Assembly: GCF_002154555.1 (NCBI RefSeq)
Contig: NZ_MUNF01000037.1
Span: 1 to 37,465, forward strand
Source: Streptomyces murinus
GTDB taxonomy: Bacteria; Actinomycetota; Actinomycetes; Streptomycetales; Streptomycetaceae
Reading direction: 5' to 3'
Length of the DNA stretch: 37,465 nt
Below the pieces are notes generated by a model that did no database searches, was not told the origin of the DNA, and saw nothing but the letters and a program-made list of their open reading frames with translations. Shown here piece after piece: positions 23,602 through 31,721 of the stretch (its first letter is position 1; each line of letters begins with the position of its first letter). The position numbers were made by a program, and so were the translations under genes.

Positions 23602-23630
23602 GGCCCGACGGCCTCGCGGCCTGACGGGCC
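23602..23630 (-). terminator. Hairpin between acpP and fabF
   Basis: GGCCCG (23602-23607) pairs with CGGGCC (23625-23630), and an inner GGCC/GGCC stem encloses a four-base loop, with a small internal bulge. It lies in the 114-bp acpP-fabF gap and could reduce readthrough, giving more ACP than FabF. Confidence 0.45.
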
Positions 23631-23651
23631 GTAAGGGCCTCAGCGAGTGGC

Positions 23652-23900
23652 TCAGGCCTGGTGCTTGAGGATGTAGTCGGTCGCGTCGCCGACGGTCTTG
23701 AGGTTCTTGACGTCCTCGTCCGGGATCTTCACGTCGAAGCGCTCCTCGGCGGCGACGACGACCTCGACCATGGACAGCGAGTCGACGTCCAGGTCGTCGG
23801 TGAAGGACTTGTCCACCTGGACGTCCTCAACCGGGATGCCGGCGATCTCGTTGACGATTTCGGCGAGACCTTCGACGATCTCTTCCTGGGTGGCGGCCAT
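23652..23900 (-). CDS. acpP: Acyl carrier protein AcpP
   Basis: This 82-residue acidic carrier protein holds growing fatty acyl chains. Ser41 in DLDVDSLSMVE is the phosphopantetheine attachment site. ATG 23900 has AAGGAG eight bases upstream; an 18-codon in-frame extension upstream has no such site and is rejected. It lies between fabH and fabF, as in other Streptomyces, and is the primary-metabolism ACP. It interacts in turn with FabD, FabH and FabF. Its length and helix pattern (EEIVEGLAEIVNEIAG at the start, DATDYILKHQA at the end) are normal. Confidence 0.97.
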   Translation of the reverse strand: MAATQEEIVEGLAEIVNEIAGIPVEDVQVDKSFTDDLDVDSLSMVEVVVAAEERFDVKIPDEDVKNLKTVGDATDYILKHQA

Positions 23901-23981
23901 GTCAGGCGCTCCTTCTTCGATATTCCAGACGGTTTGTGGCATTTTTCCCCCCACCGGATCGCATGATCCGGCACGGAGTGC

Positions 23982-25013
23982 CTAGGGGAGGGTAACGACC
24001 GTGGCGGCGTAGACGAGACCCGCCCCGAATCCGATGACGAGCGCGGTGTCACCGCTCTTCGCCTCCCCGGTCGCCAGGAGCCGCTCCATGGCGAGCGGGA
24101 TCGAGGCGGCCGAGGTGTTGCCGGTGGTGCGGATGTCACGGGCGACCGTGACATGCTCCGGCAGCTTGAGAGTCTTCACCATCGAGTCGATGATCCGCAC
24201 ATTGGCCTGGTGCGGGATGAAGACGTCCAGGTCCTCCGAGGTGATCCCGGCCGCGTCCAGCGCCTGCTGGGCGACCTTCGCCATCTCGAACACGGCCCAG
24301 CGGAACACCGCCTGGCCCTCCTGCGTGATCGCGGGGAACTTGATGTTTCCCTCGCGGTCCAGCGGAAGCTCGTTGACATCGCCCACGTGGAAACGGTCCC
24401 ACGAGACGGTCTGCTTGATGATCGTGGACTTGTCGCCCTCGGAGCCCCACACGGTCGGGCCGATGGCCGGCTCCTTGGAGGGGCCGACGACGACCGCGCC
24501 CGCGCCGTCACCGAACAGGAAGGCCGTGGCCCGGTCCTCCAGGTCGGTCAGGTCGCTGAGCCGCTCCACGCCGATCACCACGACGTACTCGGCGGAGCCC
24601 TCCACGACCATGCCCTTGGCCAGGGTGAGGCCGTAGCCGAAGCCCGCGCAGCCGGCCGAGATGTCGAAGGCGGCCGCCTTCTCGGTGCCGAGCTGGTCGG
24701 CGATCGAGGTGGCGATGGCCGGGGTCTGGGCGAAGTGCGACACCGTCGACACGACGACCGCGCCGACCTGCGAGGCATCGATACCGGCGTCGGCGATCGC
24801 CTTGCCGGCCGCCTCGACCGACATCGCGGCCACCGTCTCCTCGGGGCCCGCCCAGTGCCGGGTCTCGATGCCGGAGCGCGAGCGGATCCACTCGTCGGAC
24901 GAGTCGATCTTCTCCAGGATCACCTCGTTGGGCACCACACGGGTCGGACGGTAGCCGCCGACACCGAGGATGCGCGCGTACGGTGCGCCCTTGCTGGGCT
25001 TGATCTTCGCCAT
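23982..25013 (-). CDS. fabH: Beta-ketoacyl-ACP synthase III (FabH)
   Basis: This 343-residue enzyme starts fatty acid synthesis by condensing short acyl-CoA (branched in Streptomyces) with malonyl-ACP. The catalytic triad is visible: Cys122 in DISAGCAGFGYG, His in VFIPHQANVRI and Asn in RTTGNTSAASIP. ATG 25013 has AAGGAG six bases upstream. It is 34 bp downstream of fabD and 81 bp upstream of acpP, so all are in one transcription unit. The length is typical, and nothing marks it as a secondary-metabolism paralogue. Confidence 0.96.
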   Translation of the reverse strand: MAKIKPSKGAPYARILGVGGYRPTRVVPNEVILEKIDSSDEWIRSRSGIETRHWAGPEETVAAMSVEAAGKAIADAGIDASQVGAVVVSTVSHFAQTPAIATSIADQLGTEKAAAFDISAGCAGFGYGLTLAKGMVVEGSAEYVVVIGVERLSDLTDLEDRATAFLFGDGAGAVVVGPSKEPAIGPTVWGSEGDKSTIIKQTVSWDRFHVGDVNELPLDREGNIKFPAITQEGQAVFRWAVFEMAKVAQQALDAAGITSEDLDVFIPHQANVRIIDSMVKTLKLPEHVTVARDIRTTGNTSAASIPLAMERLLATGEAKSGDTALVIGFGAGLVYAATVVTLP

Positions 25014-25047
25014 CTACGGCTCCTTATGCGTCAGGCGTCGGCATGCG

Positions 25048-25980
25048 TCAGGCTTCGGCGTGCTCGGCGATGAGCGCACGGGCGGCGTCGAGGTCGTCGG
25101 GGGTCTTCAGGGCCAGCGTCTTGACGCCGGGCAGCGCACGCTTGGCCAGTCCGGTGAGCGTGCCGCCGGGGCACACCTCGATGAGCGCGGTGACGCCCAA
25201 CTCCTTGAACGTCTCCATGCACAGGTCCCAGCGCACCGGGTTGGCCACCTGGCCGACCAGGCGCTCCAGCACCTCGGTGCCGGACGTGACGGACCTGCCG
25301 TCCTTGTTGGACACGTAGGGGACCTCGGGGTCGGCGGGCGCGAGGCCGGCGGCGGCCTTGGCCAGCGTCTCGACCGCGGGGGCCATGTGCCGGGTGTGGA
25401 AGGCGCCGGCCACCTTCAGCGGGACGACCTTGCGCACGCCCTCGGGCTTGTCCTCGCTCAGCGCGGCCAGCTGCTCCAGCGTGCCCGCCGCGACGATCTG
25501 CCCCGCGCCGTTGATGTTCGCCGGCGTCAGGCCCAGCTTCTCCAGGTGCGCGAGGGAGGTCTCCGGGTCGCCGCCGAGCAGCGCCGACATACCGGTCTCG
25601 GTGATCGCGGCGGCGTCCGCCATGGCGAGGCCACGGGTGCGGACCAGCTGGAGGGCCGCGGCGTCCGACAGCACGCCCGCGAAGGCGGCCGCGGTGATCT
25701 CGCCGACGCTGTGCCCGGCCACCGCGCCCGGCGCGATCTCCGACATGGCACCGAGTGCCGCGGCGGACAGGATCCCGGCGGCGACCAGCAGCGGCTGGGC
25801 CACGGCGGTGTCACGGATCGCGTCGGCGTCGGCCTGGGTTCCGTAATGCACCAGATCGAGGCCGATGGCGTCCGACCACGCGGCGACACGGTCGGCGGCA
25901 CCGGGGAGTTCGAGCCAGGGGGTCAGGAAGCCGGGCGTCTGGGCGCCCTGGCCGGGAGCGACGAGTACGAGCACTCTCAC
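25048..25980 (-). CDS. fabD: Malonyl-CoA:ACP transacylase (FabD)
   Basis: This 310-residue enzyme loads malonyl groups onto AcpP. The nucleophile Ser91 lies in AGHSVGEITAAAF, the N-terminal oxyanion loop reads APGQGAQTPGF, and the catalytic His is in AGAFHTRHMAP. The start is either GTG 25980 or GTG 25974, both close to a weak AGAGAG; the family usually starts one or two residues before LVLVAPGQG, which favours the shorter form. It is the first gene of fabDHPF, and the operon promoter should be in the 83 bp between it and fasR. In S. coelicolor FabD also serves polyketide synthases that lack their own transacylase. Confidence 0.96.
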   Translation of the reverse strand: MRVLVLVAPGQGAQTPGFLTPWLELPGAADRVAAWSDAIGLDLVHYGTQADADAIRDTAVAQPLLVAAGILSAAALGAMSEIAPGAVAGHSVGEITAAAFAGVLSDAAALQLVRTRGLAMADAAAITETGMSALLGGDPETSLAHLEKLGLTPANINGAGQIVAAGTLEQLAALSEDKPEGVRKVVPLKVAGAFHTRHMAPAVETLAKAAAGLAPADPEVPYVSNKDGRSVTSGTEVLERLVGQVANPVRWDLCMETFKELGVTALIEVCPGGTLTGLAKRALPGVKTLALKTPDDLDAARALIAEHAEA

Positions 25981-26040
25981 ACTCTCTCTTGGGTACGGGC
26001 ACGGCCGCCCGTGGGGACAGGGACGAAGAACACGAAGGGC

Positions 26041-26061
26041 TTTTGTTGACCTCTGACAAAA
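26041..26061. promoter_or_regulatory. Inverted repeat in the fabD promoter region
   Basis: TTTTGT (26041-26046) and ACAAAA (26056-26061) are separated by nine bases in the short fasR-fabD gap. It is markedly AT-rich for this genome. In S. coelicolor FasR activates fabDHPF from this gap, so this repeat is a candidate FasR site. It also overlaps a possible -35 (TTGTCA on the minus strand). Confidence 0.5.
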
Positions 26062-26063
26062 CG

Positions 26064-27269
26064 CTATGCCTGAGGGTCACCGTCGGCCAGGCGCCCCAGG
26101 ATGAGCGCGATCCGTAGCGTGAACGCGGATCGTACATCCGAAGGCGACCACCCGGTGACGTCTGTCACACGTCGGAGCCGGTAGCGCACGGTGTTCGGGT
26201 GAACGAAGAGCATCCGTGCCGCGCCCTCCAGGCTGCTCGCCTGCTCCAGGTAGACACTCAGGGTTTCCAGGAGCGCCGAGCCGGCCTCTCCCAGCGGTCT
26301 GTAGATCTCCTCCACCAACTGCTCACGGGCGCTCGGATCGCCCGCGATCGCGCGCTCCGGCAGCAGATCGTCCGCCAGCACGGGCCGCGGCGCGTCCTGC
26401 CACGCCGTGCACGCCTTCAGCCCGGCGGCGGCGGCCTGCGCGGACCGGGTGGCGGCCAGCAGGTCCGGTACGACGGGACCGGCGACCACCGGACCCGCCG
26501 CGTAGGGCCCGATCAGCGACTTCGCCACCGCGAGCGGGTTGGGGCTGCCGCCCGCGATCACCACGAGGCGGTTCCCGAGCACGCCGGTGAGCACCTGGAG
26601 CTTGGCATGCCGTGCCGCCCGCCGGATCGCCTCCACGGTCAGCTCGCTGTCCCCGTCCGGGGCGGTGCCGAGGACGACACACACATGCTCGGGAGAGTTC
26701 CAGCCCAGCGCGGCGGCCCGGCTGACGGCGCCCTCGTCGGCCTCGCCGCTGAGCACGGCGTTGACCACCAGCGACTCCAGACGCGCGTCCCAGGCACCGC
26801 GTGCCTCGGCGGCCTGGGCGTACACCTGGGCGGTCGCGAAGGCGATCTCCCGCGCGTACACCAGCAGCGCCTCGCGCAGCACCCGCTCGTCGCCCGGGGC
26901 GGCCACCTCGTCGATGGCGCTCTCCATGACCTCGATGGTGGTGCGCACCATCTCCACGGTCTGCCGCAGCGTGATCGCCCGGGTCAGCTCGCGCGGCGCG
27001 GTTCCGAAGACGTCCGTGGAGATCGCCTGCGGGGTGTCCGGGCGCCGGAACCACTCGGTGAACGCCGCGATGCCCGCCTGGGCGACCAGCCCGATCCAGG
27101 ACCGGTTCTCCGGGGGCATCGCCCGGTACCACGGCAGGGTCTCGTCCATCCGCGCGATCGCCTGGGCCGCGAGACTCCCGGAGGACTTCTCCAGCCGTTT
27201 CAGGGTCGCCGCGTGCGTATGGACGACGGACGCTGCGGGGTCACCAGGGTGGGATTCGGGTTCGGGCAC
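26064..27269 (-). CDS. fasR: FasR, PucR-type activator of fatty acid synthesis
   Basis: This 401-residue regulator has a C-terminal PucR helix-turn-helix (MLFVHPNTVRYRLRRVTDVTG, about residues 345-370) after a CdaR/GGDEF-like central region. FasR of S. coelicolor activates the fabDHPF operon and is essential for normal lipid synthesis; position directly upstream of fabD in the same direction supports the assignment. The start is GTG 27269, with no strong ribosome binding site, and other in-frame starts a little downstream are possible. It is divergent from the pirin gene, with a 93-bp shared gap. Confidence 0.92.
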   Translation of the reverse strand: MPEPESHPGDPAASVVHTHAATLKRLEKSSGSLAAQAIARMDETLPWYRAMPPENRSWIGLVAQAGIAAFTEWFRRPDTPQAISTDVFGTAPRELTRAITLRQTVEMVRTTIEVMESAIDEVAAPGDERVLREALLVYAREIAFATAQVYAQAAEARGAWDARLESLVVNAVLSGEADEGAVSRAAALGWNSPEHVCVVLGTAPDGDSELTVEAIRRAARHAKLQVLTGVLGNRLVVIAGGSPNPLAVAKSLIGPYAAGPVVAGPVVPDLLAATRSAQAAAAGLKACTAWQDAPRPVLADDLLPERAIAGDPSAREQLVEEIYRPLGEAGSALLETLSVYLEQASSLEGAARMLFVHPNTVRYRLRRVTDVTGWSPSDVRSAFTLRIALILGRLADGDPQA

Positions 27270-27362
27270 GGGGACAAGAGTGCCTTATCCGGACGGGAGC
27301 ATGCGTCGCCGGGTCGGCAACCCGGGGCCCGCGCGCACCGGGGACAGGACTACGGTGGGGAC

Positions 27363-28019
27363 GTGATCGACGTACGGCGCGCCGCCGAGCGCTATCCGGG
27401 CGGGGACCCGGCGGCCGGGATCGAGACCCGCCACGCCTTCTCCTTCGGCCCGCACTACGACCCCGACAACCTGCGCTTCGGCCCGCTGATCGCCTGCAAC
27501 GAGGAACGGCTCGCGCCCGGCGCCGGGTTCGACGAACACCCGCACAGCCACACCGAGATCGTCACCTGGGTGATCGAGGGCGAGCTGACCCACCGCGACT
27601 CCGCGGGCCATGAGCGGACCGTGCGCGCGGGAGACGTCCAGCACCTGAGCGCGGCGGCGGGCGTCCGGCACGTCGAACGCAACGACGGCGCGGGCCCGTT
27701 GGCCTTCCTCCAGATGTGGCTGGCCCCGCTGGAGCCGGGCGGCGAGCCGTCGTACGACATCGTCCCGGGCATCGCCGACGCCACCCCCTACGCCGTCCCG
27801 GCCGCGGGCGCCATGCTGCATGTGCGCCGCCTGGGCGCGGGGGAGCGGACCGCCGTACCGGACGCGGCGTTTCTGTACGTCCATGTCGTACGCGGCGCGG
27901 TCCGGCTGGACGACGCGGAGCTGGGCGCGGGGGACGCGGCCCGGATCACCGGCGCGCGGAATCTGGCCGCGGTCGCGGTGACGCCCGCCGAGCTGCTGGT
28001 CTGGGAGCTGTCCGGCTGA
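27363..28019 (+). CDS. Pirin-family cupin protein
   Basis: This 218-residue bicupin has the pirin metal-site pattern HPHSHTEIVTWVIEGELTHRD near residues 60-80 and a further His in AAGVRHVERND. GTG 27363 follows GGTGGGGA. Bacterial pirins include quercetin dioxygenases and redox- or metabolism-modulating proteins (in Serratia one binds pyruvate dehydrogenase); which applies here cannot be told. Neighbourhood beside fasR might hint at acyl-CoA metabolism, but divergent transcription alone is weak evidence. Its stop faces the kinase stop across four bases. Confidence 0.88.
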   Translation: MIDVRRAAERYPGGDPAAGIETRHAFSFGPHYDPDNLRFGPLIACNEERLAPGAGFDEHPHSHTEIVTWVIEGELTHRDSAGHERTVRAGDVQHLSAAAGVRHVERNDGAGPLAFLQMWLAPLEPGGEPSYDIVPGIADATPYAVPAAGAMLHVRRLGAGERTAVPDAAFLYVHVVRGAVRLDDAELGAGDAARITGARNLAAVAVTPAELLVWELSG

Positions 28020-28023
28020 CGGC

Positions 28024-29748
28024 TCACTGCTCGTCGTCGCTCGCGGGTTCCGCGTTGCGCCAGACGGTCAGGTCGACGGTGATGTAGTCGCTGGGGCTGC
28101 CGCGGCCCGCCGTGCCGCGGTAGGTGACCAGGCCGACATGGCCGGAAACCGTGTGCACACAGATCTGCGAGCCCTTGCTGAGCTGGGACAGATGGATGTT
28201 CTCGGCGTAGCGGGTCACCCTGCGGCAGGTGGCCAGGGAGCCGTGCTCGGCGTTGTTGAGCAGGACCACCTTGTCGCCCGCGGTGCCCACGACGGGCGTC
28301 TGGTCCTCGGAGTAGTCCGGGTCGTCGTCGTAGTAGAAGTCGGCGTTCTTGCCGAAGCTGGCGTTGGAGGTGTACTGCTCGTCCGTCGGCTTCGGCGGCG
28401 AGTCGGCGAACCGCACCCAGTAGCCCCGGGGGATGTTGATGCCCTTGAAGCTGACCGGTTTGGGGTCGGGGCGGTGCTGCCCGGACGCGCCGGCCGGGGT
28501 CCGCGAGGAGCTGTCGTCGGTGCTGTCGCCGAGGCGGCTGAGCACCGAGACACAGCCCGCGCCCCACAGCAGGGCGACCCCGACGGCCGCGCCGATGGCG
28601 ATCTTCCGGCCGACGCTCCGCTTCGGCTTCGGCGGCTGCCAGCCGTACGGCTGGACGTACGGGGGGTACGGCTGCGGCGGCGCCGGGTGCCGGTACCCGG
28701 GGGCGTGCGGCGGCTGGGCGGGCGTTCCCCCGGCCGGGCCCGGATGGGGCCCTCGCGCGGTCGGCGCGGGGGTGCCGGGCCCGGGCAGCGGTCTGGTGGG
28801 CGGCGGGGCGGCCGGTGCGACCGTCGGGGCCGCGGCGAGCGCCGCCGAGGCGGAGACCCGCCGGGTGATCTGCGCGGCCAGCGCCTCCGGCAGCCAGGAA
28901 CCGGACTGCCGCAGCGGCGCGGGCGACGCCTCCTGGCACAGTGCGACCACCTCGGCCGGGGTGGGACGTCCGGCCGGATCCTTCGCCAGACACCGCGCCA
29001 CGAAGGCCAGTTCGGCGGGCATCCCCGCAAGGTCCGGCTCCTCGTGCACGATCCGGTACAGCACCGCGTGCGAGGGCCCTTCGCCGTACGCGCCCTGGCC
29101 GCGCGCCGCGAACACCGCGACCTGGCCGAGCGCGAACACGTCCGAGGCGGGCGTGACCGGCCGGCCCGCCGCCTGCTCGGGCGACATGAACGCGGGGGTG
29201 CCGATGGCGACACCGGTGCCGGTCAGCGCGGTGGCGTCGGCGGCCCGGGCGATACCGAAGTCGATCACCCGGGGGCCGTCGGCGGCCAGCAGCACATTGG
29301 ACGGCTTCAGATCCCGGTGCACGATGCCCGCGCCATGGATCACCGACAGCGCCTCGGCCATCCCCGCGAGCAGCAGCAGGACCGACGGCAGCGGCAGCGG
29401 GCCGTGCTCGGCCACCGCCGAGGCCAGCGAGGGCCCCGCGACATAGGCGGTGGCCAGCCAGGGCCGGGCGCCCTCGGTGTCATGGTCGATGACCGGCGCG
29501 GTGTACAGGCCCTGCACCCGCTGCGCCGCCCGCACCTCCTGCCGGAACCGGCGCCGGAACTCCGGGTCCTCGCTCAGCTCCGGCCGGATCGTCTTCAGGG
29601 CGATCGGATGGCCGCCCGGCGTGTACGACAGATACACCGTGCCCATGCCGCCCGAACCGAGCCGGGCGGCGAGCCGGTAGCCCGCCACCGCCCGCGGATC
29701 ACCGCTGTCCAACGGCCGGAACTCGCCGTCGGCCCGAACCCCGTCCAT
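28024..29748 (-). CDS. Membrane Ser/Thr protein kinase (PknB-like)
   Basis: This 574-residue Hanks-type kinase starts at ATG 29748, with GGGGGA six bases upstream. The kinase domain (about residues 22-275) has the glycine loop GSGGMG at 31-36, Lys52 in IALKTIRPEL, the catalytic loop HRDLKPSN with Asp146, DFG at 163-165 and GTPAFMSPEQ. A Pro/Gly-rich linker follows (about 300-375), then one membrane span near 383-401 and an extracellular domain of about 170 residues (YWVRFADSPPKP to the end) that lacks PASTA repeats and may sense an unknown ligand. Its targets are unknown. A perfect 14-bp palindrome lies 43 bp upstream. Confidence 0.94.
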   Translation of the reverse strand: MDGVRADGEFRPLDSGDPRAVAGYRLAARLGSGGMGTVYLSYTPGGHPIALKTIRPELSEDPEFRRRFRQEVRAAQRVQGLYTAPVIDHDTEGARPWLATAYVAGPSLASAVAEHGPLPLPSVLLLLAGMAEALSVIHGAGIVHRDLKPSNVLLAADGPRVIDFGIARAADATALTGTGVAIGTPAFMSPEQAAGRPVTPASDVFALGQVAVFAARGQGAYGEGPSHAVLYRIVHEEPDLAGMPAELAFVARCLAKDPAGRPTPAEVVALCQEASPAPLRQSGSWLPEALAAQITRRVSASAALAAAPTVAPAAPPPTRPLPGPGTPAPTARGPHPGPAGGTPAQPPHAPGYRHPAPPQPYPPYVQPYGWQPPKPKRSVGRKIAIGAAVGVALLWGAGCVSVLSRLGDSTDDSSSRTPAGASGQHRPDPKPVSFKGINIPRGYWVRFADSPPKPTDEQYTSNASFGKNADFYYDDDPDYSEDQTPVVGTAGDKVVLLNNAEHGSLATCRRVTRYAENIHLSQLSKGSQICVHTVSGHVGLVTYRGTAGRGSPSDYITVDLTVWRNAEPASDDEQ

Positions 29749-29790
29749 CACTGTCCCCCGATACCCGCTGCCGTGCGCCGCCGGTGAATT

Positions 29791-29804
29791 CCCGTGCGCA
29801 CGGG
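29791..29804. promoter_or_regulatory. Perfect 14-bp palindrome upstream of the kinase
   Basis: CCCGTGCGCACGGG has no loop, so it is better suited to a dimeric DNA-binding protein than to a terminator. It lies in the 76-bp gap between the serine-hydrolase stop and the kinase start. Confidence 0.4.
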
Positions 29805-29824
29805 GGAGGTTATCGGACCGCCGA

Positions 29825-30652
29825 TCAGCGCAGGCCGCGCGTCTCGGCCAGCACCGCGTCGGTGAAGACCGGCCATGCCTCGATCGCCCAGGGGCCGAAG
29901 GCGCGGTCGGCGAGGGCGGCGCAGGCGAGGCCCGCGTCCGGGTCGATCCACAGGAACGTGCCGGCCTGGCCGAAGTGGCCGAAGGTACGGGGGGAGGAGG
30001 AACCACCGGTCCAGTGCGGCGACTTGCCGTCACGGATCTCGAAGCCGAGGCCCCAGTCATTGGGGTTCTGATGGCCGTAGCCCGGCAACACGCCCTTGGT
30101 GCCCGGGAACTGGACGGTCATCGCCGCCGCGACCGTGCGCGGGTCCAGCAGCCGGGGCGCCTGCACCTCCGCCGCGAACAGCAGCAGGTCCGCCACCGTC
30201 GAGACGCCGTCCTTCGCCGGGGAACCCGCGAGCGAGGTGGACGTCATGCCCAGCGGCTCCAGCACCGCCTGCCGCGCGTAGTCCGCGAACGGGATGTCCG
30301 TCGCCTTGGCGATGTGGTCGCCGAGCTGCTCGAACCCGGCGTTGGAGTACAGCCGCCGCTCCCCGGGCGGCGCCATCACCCGGTGCTCGTCGAAGGCGAG
30401 GCCGGAGGTGTGCGCCAGCAGATGCCGCACCGTCGCCCCGGGCGGCCCGGCCGGCTCGTCCAGCTCGATCGCCCCCTCCTCGTACGCCACCAGCGCCGCG
30501 TAGGCGGCCAGCGGCTTGGTGACGGAGGCGAGGGGGAAGCGGTGGGCGAGGGGTCCGTGCGTCCCGAGGACGGTCCCGTCGGCTCGTACGACACCCGCGG
30601 CCGCGGTGGGCACGGGCCAGTTCTCGATCGACGCCAGGCTGTTCAACGACAT
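29825..30652 (-). CDS. Serine beta-lactamase-like hydrolase
   Basis: This 275-residue protein of the class C beta-lactamase / penicillin-binding-protein-like family starts at ATG 30652. The catalytic motif SVTK is at residues 43-46, YSN at 102-104, and a third-box-like GHFGQAG lies near the C-terminus. It lacks a signal peptide and is shorter than true AmpC enzymes, so an intracellular esterase or D-aminopeptidase is as likely as antibiotic hydrolysis. It is 19 bp downstream of the acetyltransferase gene in the same direction and probably co-transcribed with it. Confidence 0.88.
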   Translation of the reverse strand: MSLNSLASIENWPVPTAAAGVVRADGTVLGTHGPLAHRFPLASVTKPLAAYAALVAYEEGAIELDEPAGPPGATVRHLLAHTSGLAFDEHRVMAPPGERRLYSNAGFEQLGDHIAKATDIPFADYARQAVLEPLGMTSTSLAGSPAKDGVSTVADLLLFAAEVQAPRLLDPRTVAAAMTVQFPGTKGVLPGYGHQNPNDWGLGFEIRDGKSPHWTGGSSSPRTFGHFGQAGTFLWIDPDAGLACAALADRAFGPWAIEAWPVFTDAVLAETRGLR

Positions 30653-30671
30653 GCCGTCGAGCCTATGCGGC

Positions 30672-31160
30672 TCACAGCATGAGCCGCATCGACGGGTCAG
30701 GATCCCGGGTGAAGCCCAGCGACTCGTACAGCGGCTGGGCGTCCGGGGAGGCGGTGAGCAGGACATGTCCGGCGCCCCGCGCCCGGAACCAGGCCAGCAG
30801 CTCGTCCATGCACGCCCGCGCGTATCCCCGGCGCCGGGCGTCCGGGTCGGTGGCCACGCTGAAGACGTAGCCGACCCGGCCGAGCGGATTGTGGGGGGTG
30901 CCGACGCGGTAGTCCACGGTGCCCGCCGCCAGCGCGGCCAGCCGGCCCGGCCGCTCCGGGGACTCGACGACGAACACCCCGAAATCCCCGTCGGCGTCGT
31001 CCTCGCTCGGCGCAAGCCGCTCGCGCAGCAGCGGCAGGGACTCGGCGTGCCAGCCCGTCGCCCCGGTGAACCCCGGCCTGCCCAGCGCATCGATCATGAC
31101 CTGGCGCAGGCGCAGTACTTCGGCGGCGTCCTCGGGCCCGGCCCGGCGTGCGAGACTCAT
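30672..31160 (-). CDS. GNAT-family N-acetyltransferase
   Basis: This 162-residue protein has the acetyl-CoA binding motif A as FSVATDPDARRRGYARA near residues 100-117 and the closing motif B pattern LYESLGFTRD. ATG 31160 (MSLARRAGPEDAAEV) is preferred to a GTG at 31169; neither has a strong ribosome binding site. The substrate is unknown. It forms a probable two-gene unit with the serine hydrolase and is divergent from the merR gene, with the MerR-type operator between them. Confidence 0.88.
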   Translation of the reverse strand: MSLARRAGPEDAAEVLRLRQVMIDALGRPGFTGATGWHAESLPLLRERLAPSEDDADGDFGVFVVESPERPGRLAALAAGTVDYRVGTPHNPLGRVGYVFSVATDPDARRRGYARACMDELLAWFRARGAGHVLLTASPDAQPLYESLGFTRDPDPSMRLML

Positions 31161-31222
31161 GCCCCGCACGCTATCCAGCCACCCGGCGCCCGGTCCTGCG
31201 GTTTTCTTACCGGCCCGGCTTG

Positions 31223-31240
31223 CTTGGAGTGCACTCTAAG
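31223..31240 (+). promoter_or_regulatory. MerR-type operator and promoter
   Basis: CTTGGAGTGCACTCTAAG is an 18-bp near-perfect palindrome (one mismatched pair), the typical operator of MerR-family regulators that act on oxidoreductase genes. It sits between TTGCTT (31220-31225) and TAGCGT (31245-31250), 19 bp apart, the over-long spacer expected of MerR promoters. Transcription would start at or next to the ATG at 31257, so the message is probably leaderless. Confidence 0.75.
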
Positions 31241-31256
31241 GTCATAGCGTTGAGGC

Positions 31257-31721
31257 ATGACGGTGATGCAGACCACGCCTGCGACCCTTGAGGACTCACA
31301 CCCCGCCGACATCTGCTCCGCCCGGCCCCCGCGCCACCCGCGCCCGGACGGCCAGGACCGCTACACGATCAGCGAGGTCGTCGCCTGCACCGGCCTGACC
31401 GCGCACACGCTGCGCTGGTACGAACGGATCGGCCTGATGCCGCACGTCGACCGCTCGCACACGGGTCAGCGCCGGTACACCAACCGCGACCTGGACTGGC
31501 TGGACCTGGTGACCAAACTGCGGCTGACCGGTATGCCGGTGGCGGACATGGTCAGGTACGCGGAGCTGGTGCGCGAGGGCGCCGGGACCTACCGGGAGCG
31601 GCAGGAACTGCTGGAGCAGACCCGCCGGGACGTGCTCGGCCGGATCGCGGAGCTGCGGGACACGCTCGCCGTGCTCGACCGCAAGATCGATTTTTACGCC
31701 ACTGAGGGGAACACGCGATGA
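31257..31721 (+). CDS. MerR-family transcriptional regulator
   Basis: This 154-residue regulator has an unusual N-terminal extension of about 34 residues, then the MerR winged helix (RYTISEVVACTGLTAHTLRW, YERIGLMP, GQRRYTNRDLDWLDLV; residues 35-85) and a C-terminal dimerisation helix (YRERQELLEQTRRDVLGRI). No cysteine or metal-binding C-terminus is seen, which argues against a metal sensor and for an aldehyde, quinone or redox-type signal. ATG 31257 lacks a ribosome binding site and lies at the predicted transcription start. Its ATGA overlap with the aldo/keto reductase gene makes that enzyme its likely target. Confidence 0.92.
   Translation: MTVMQTTPATLEDSHPADICSARPPRHPRPDGQDRYTISEVVACTGLTAHTLRWYERIGLMPHVDRSHTGQRRYTNRDLDWLDLVTKLRLTGMPVADMVRYAELVREGAGTYRERQELLEQTRRDVLGRIAELRDTLAVLDRKIDFYATEGNTR

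Noticed and set aside
22251..25980. Possible type II polyketide or specialised lipid cluster
   Set aside because: There is a single ketosynthase with the active Cys, no chain-length factor, no cyclases or tailoring enzymes, and fasR is adjacent. This is primary fatty acid synthesis.
29825..31090. A fused acetyltransferase-hydrolase protein in one long frame
   Set aside because: The upstream part of that frame is not the acetyltransferase frame. The two genes have separate starts and stops (30652 and 30672).
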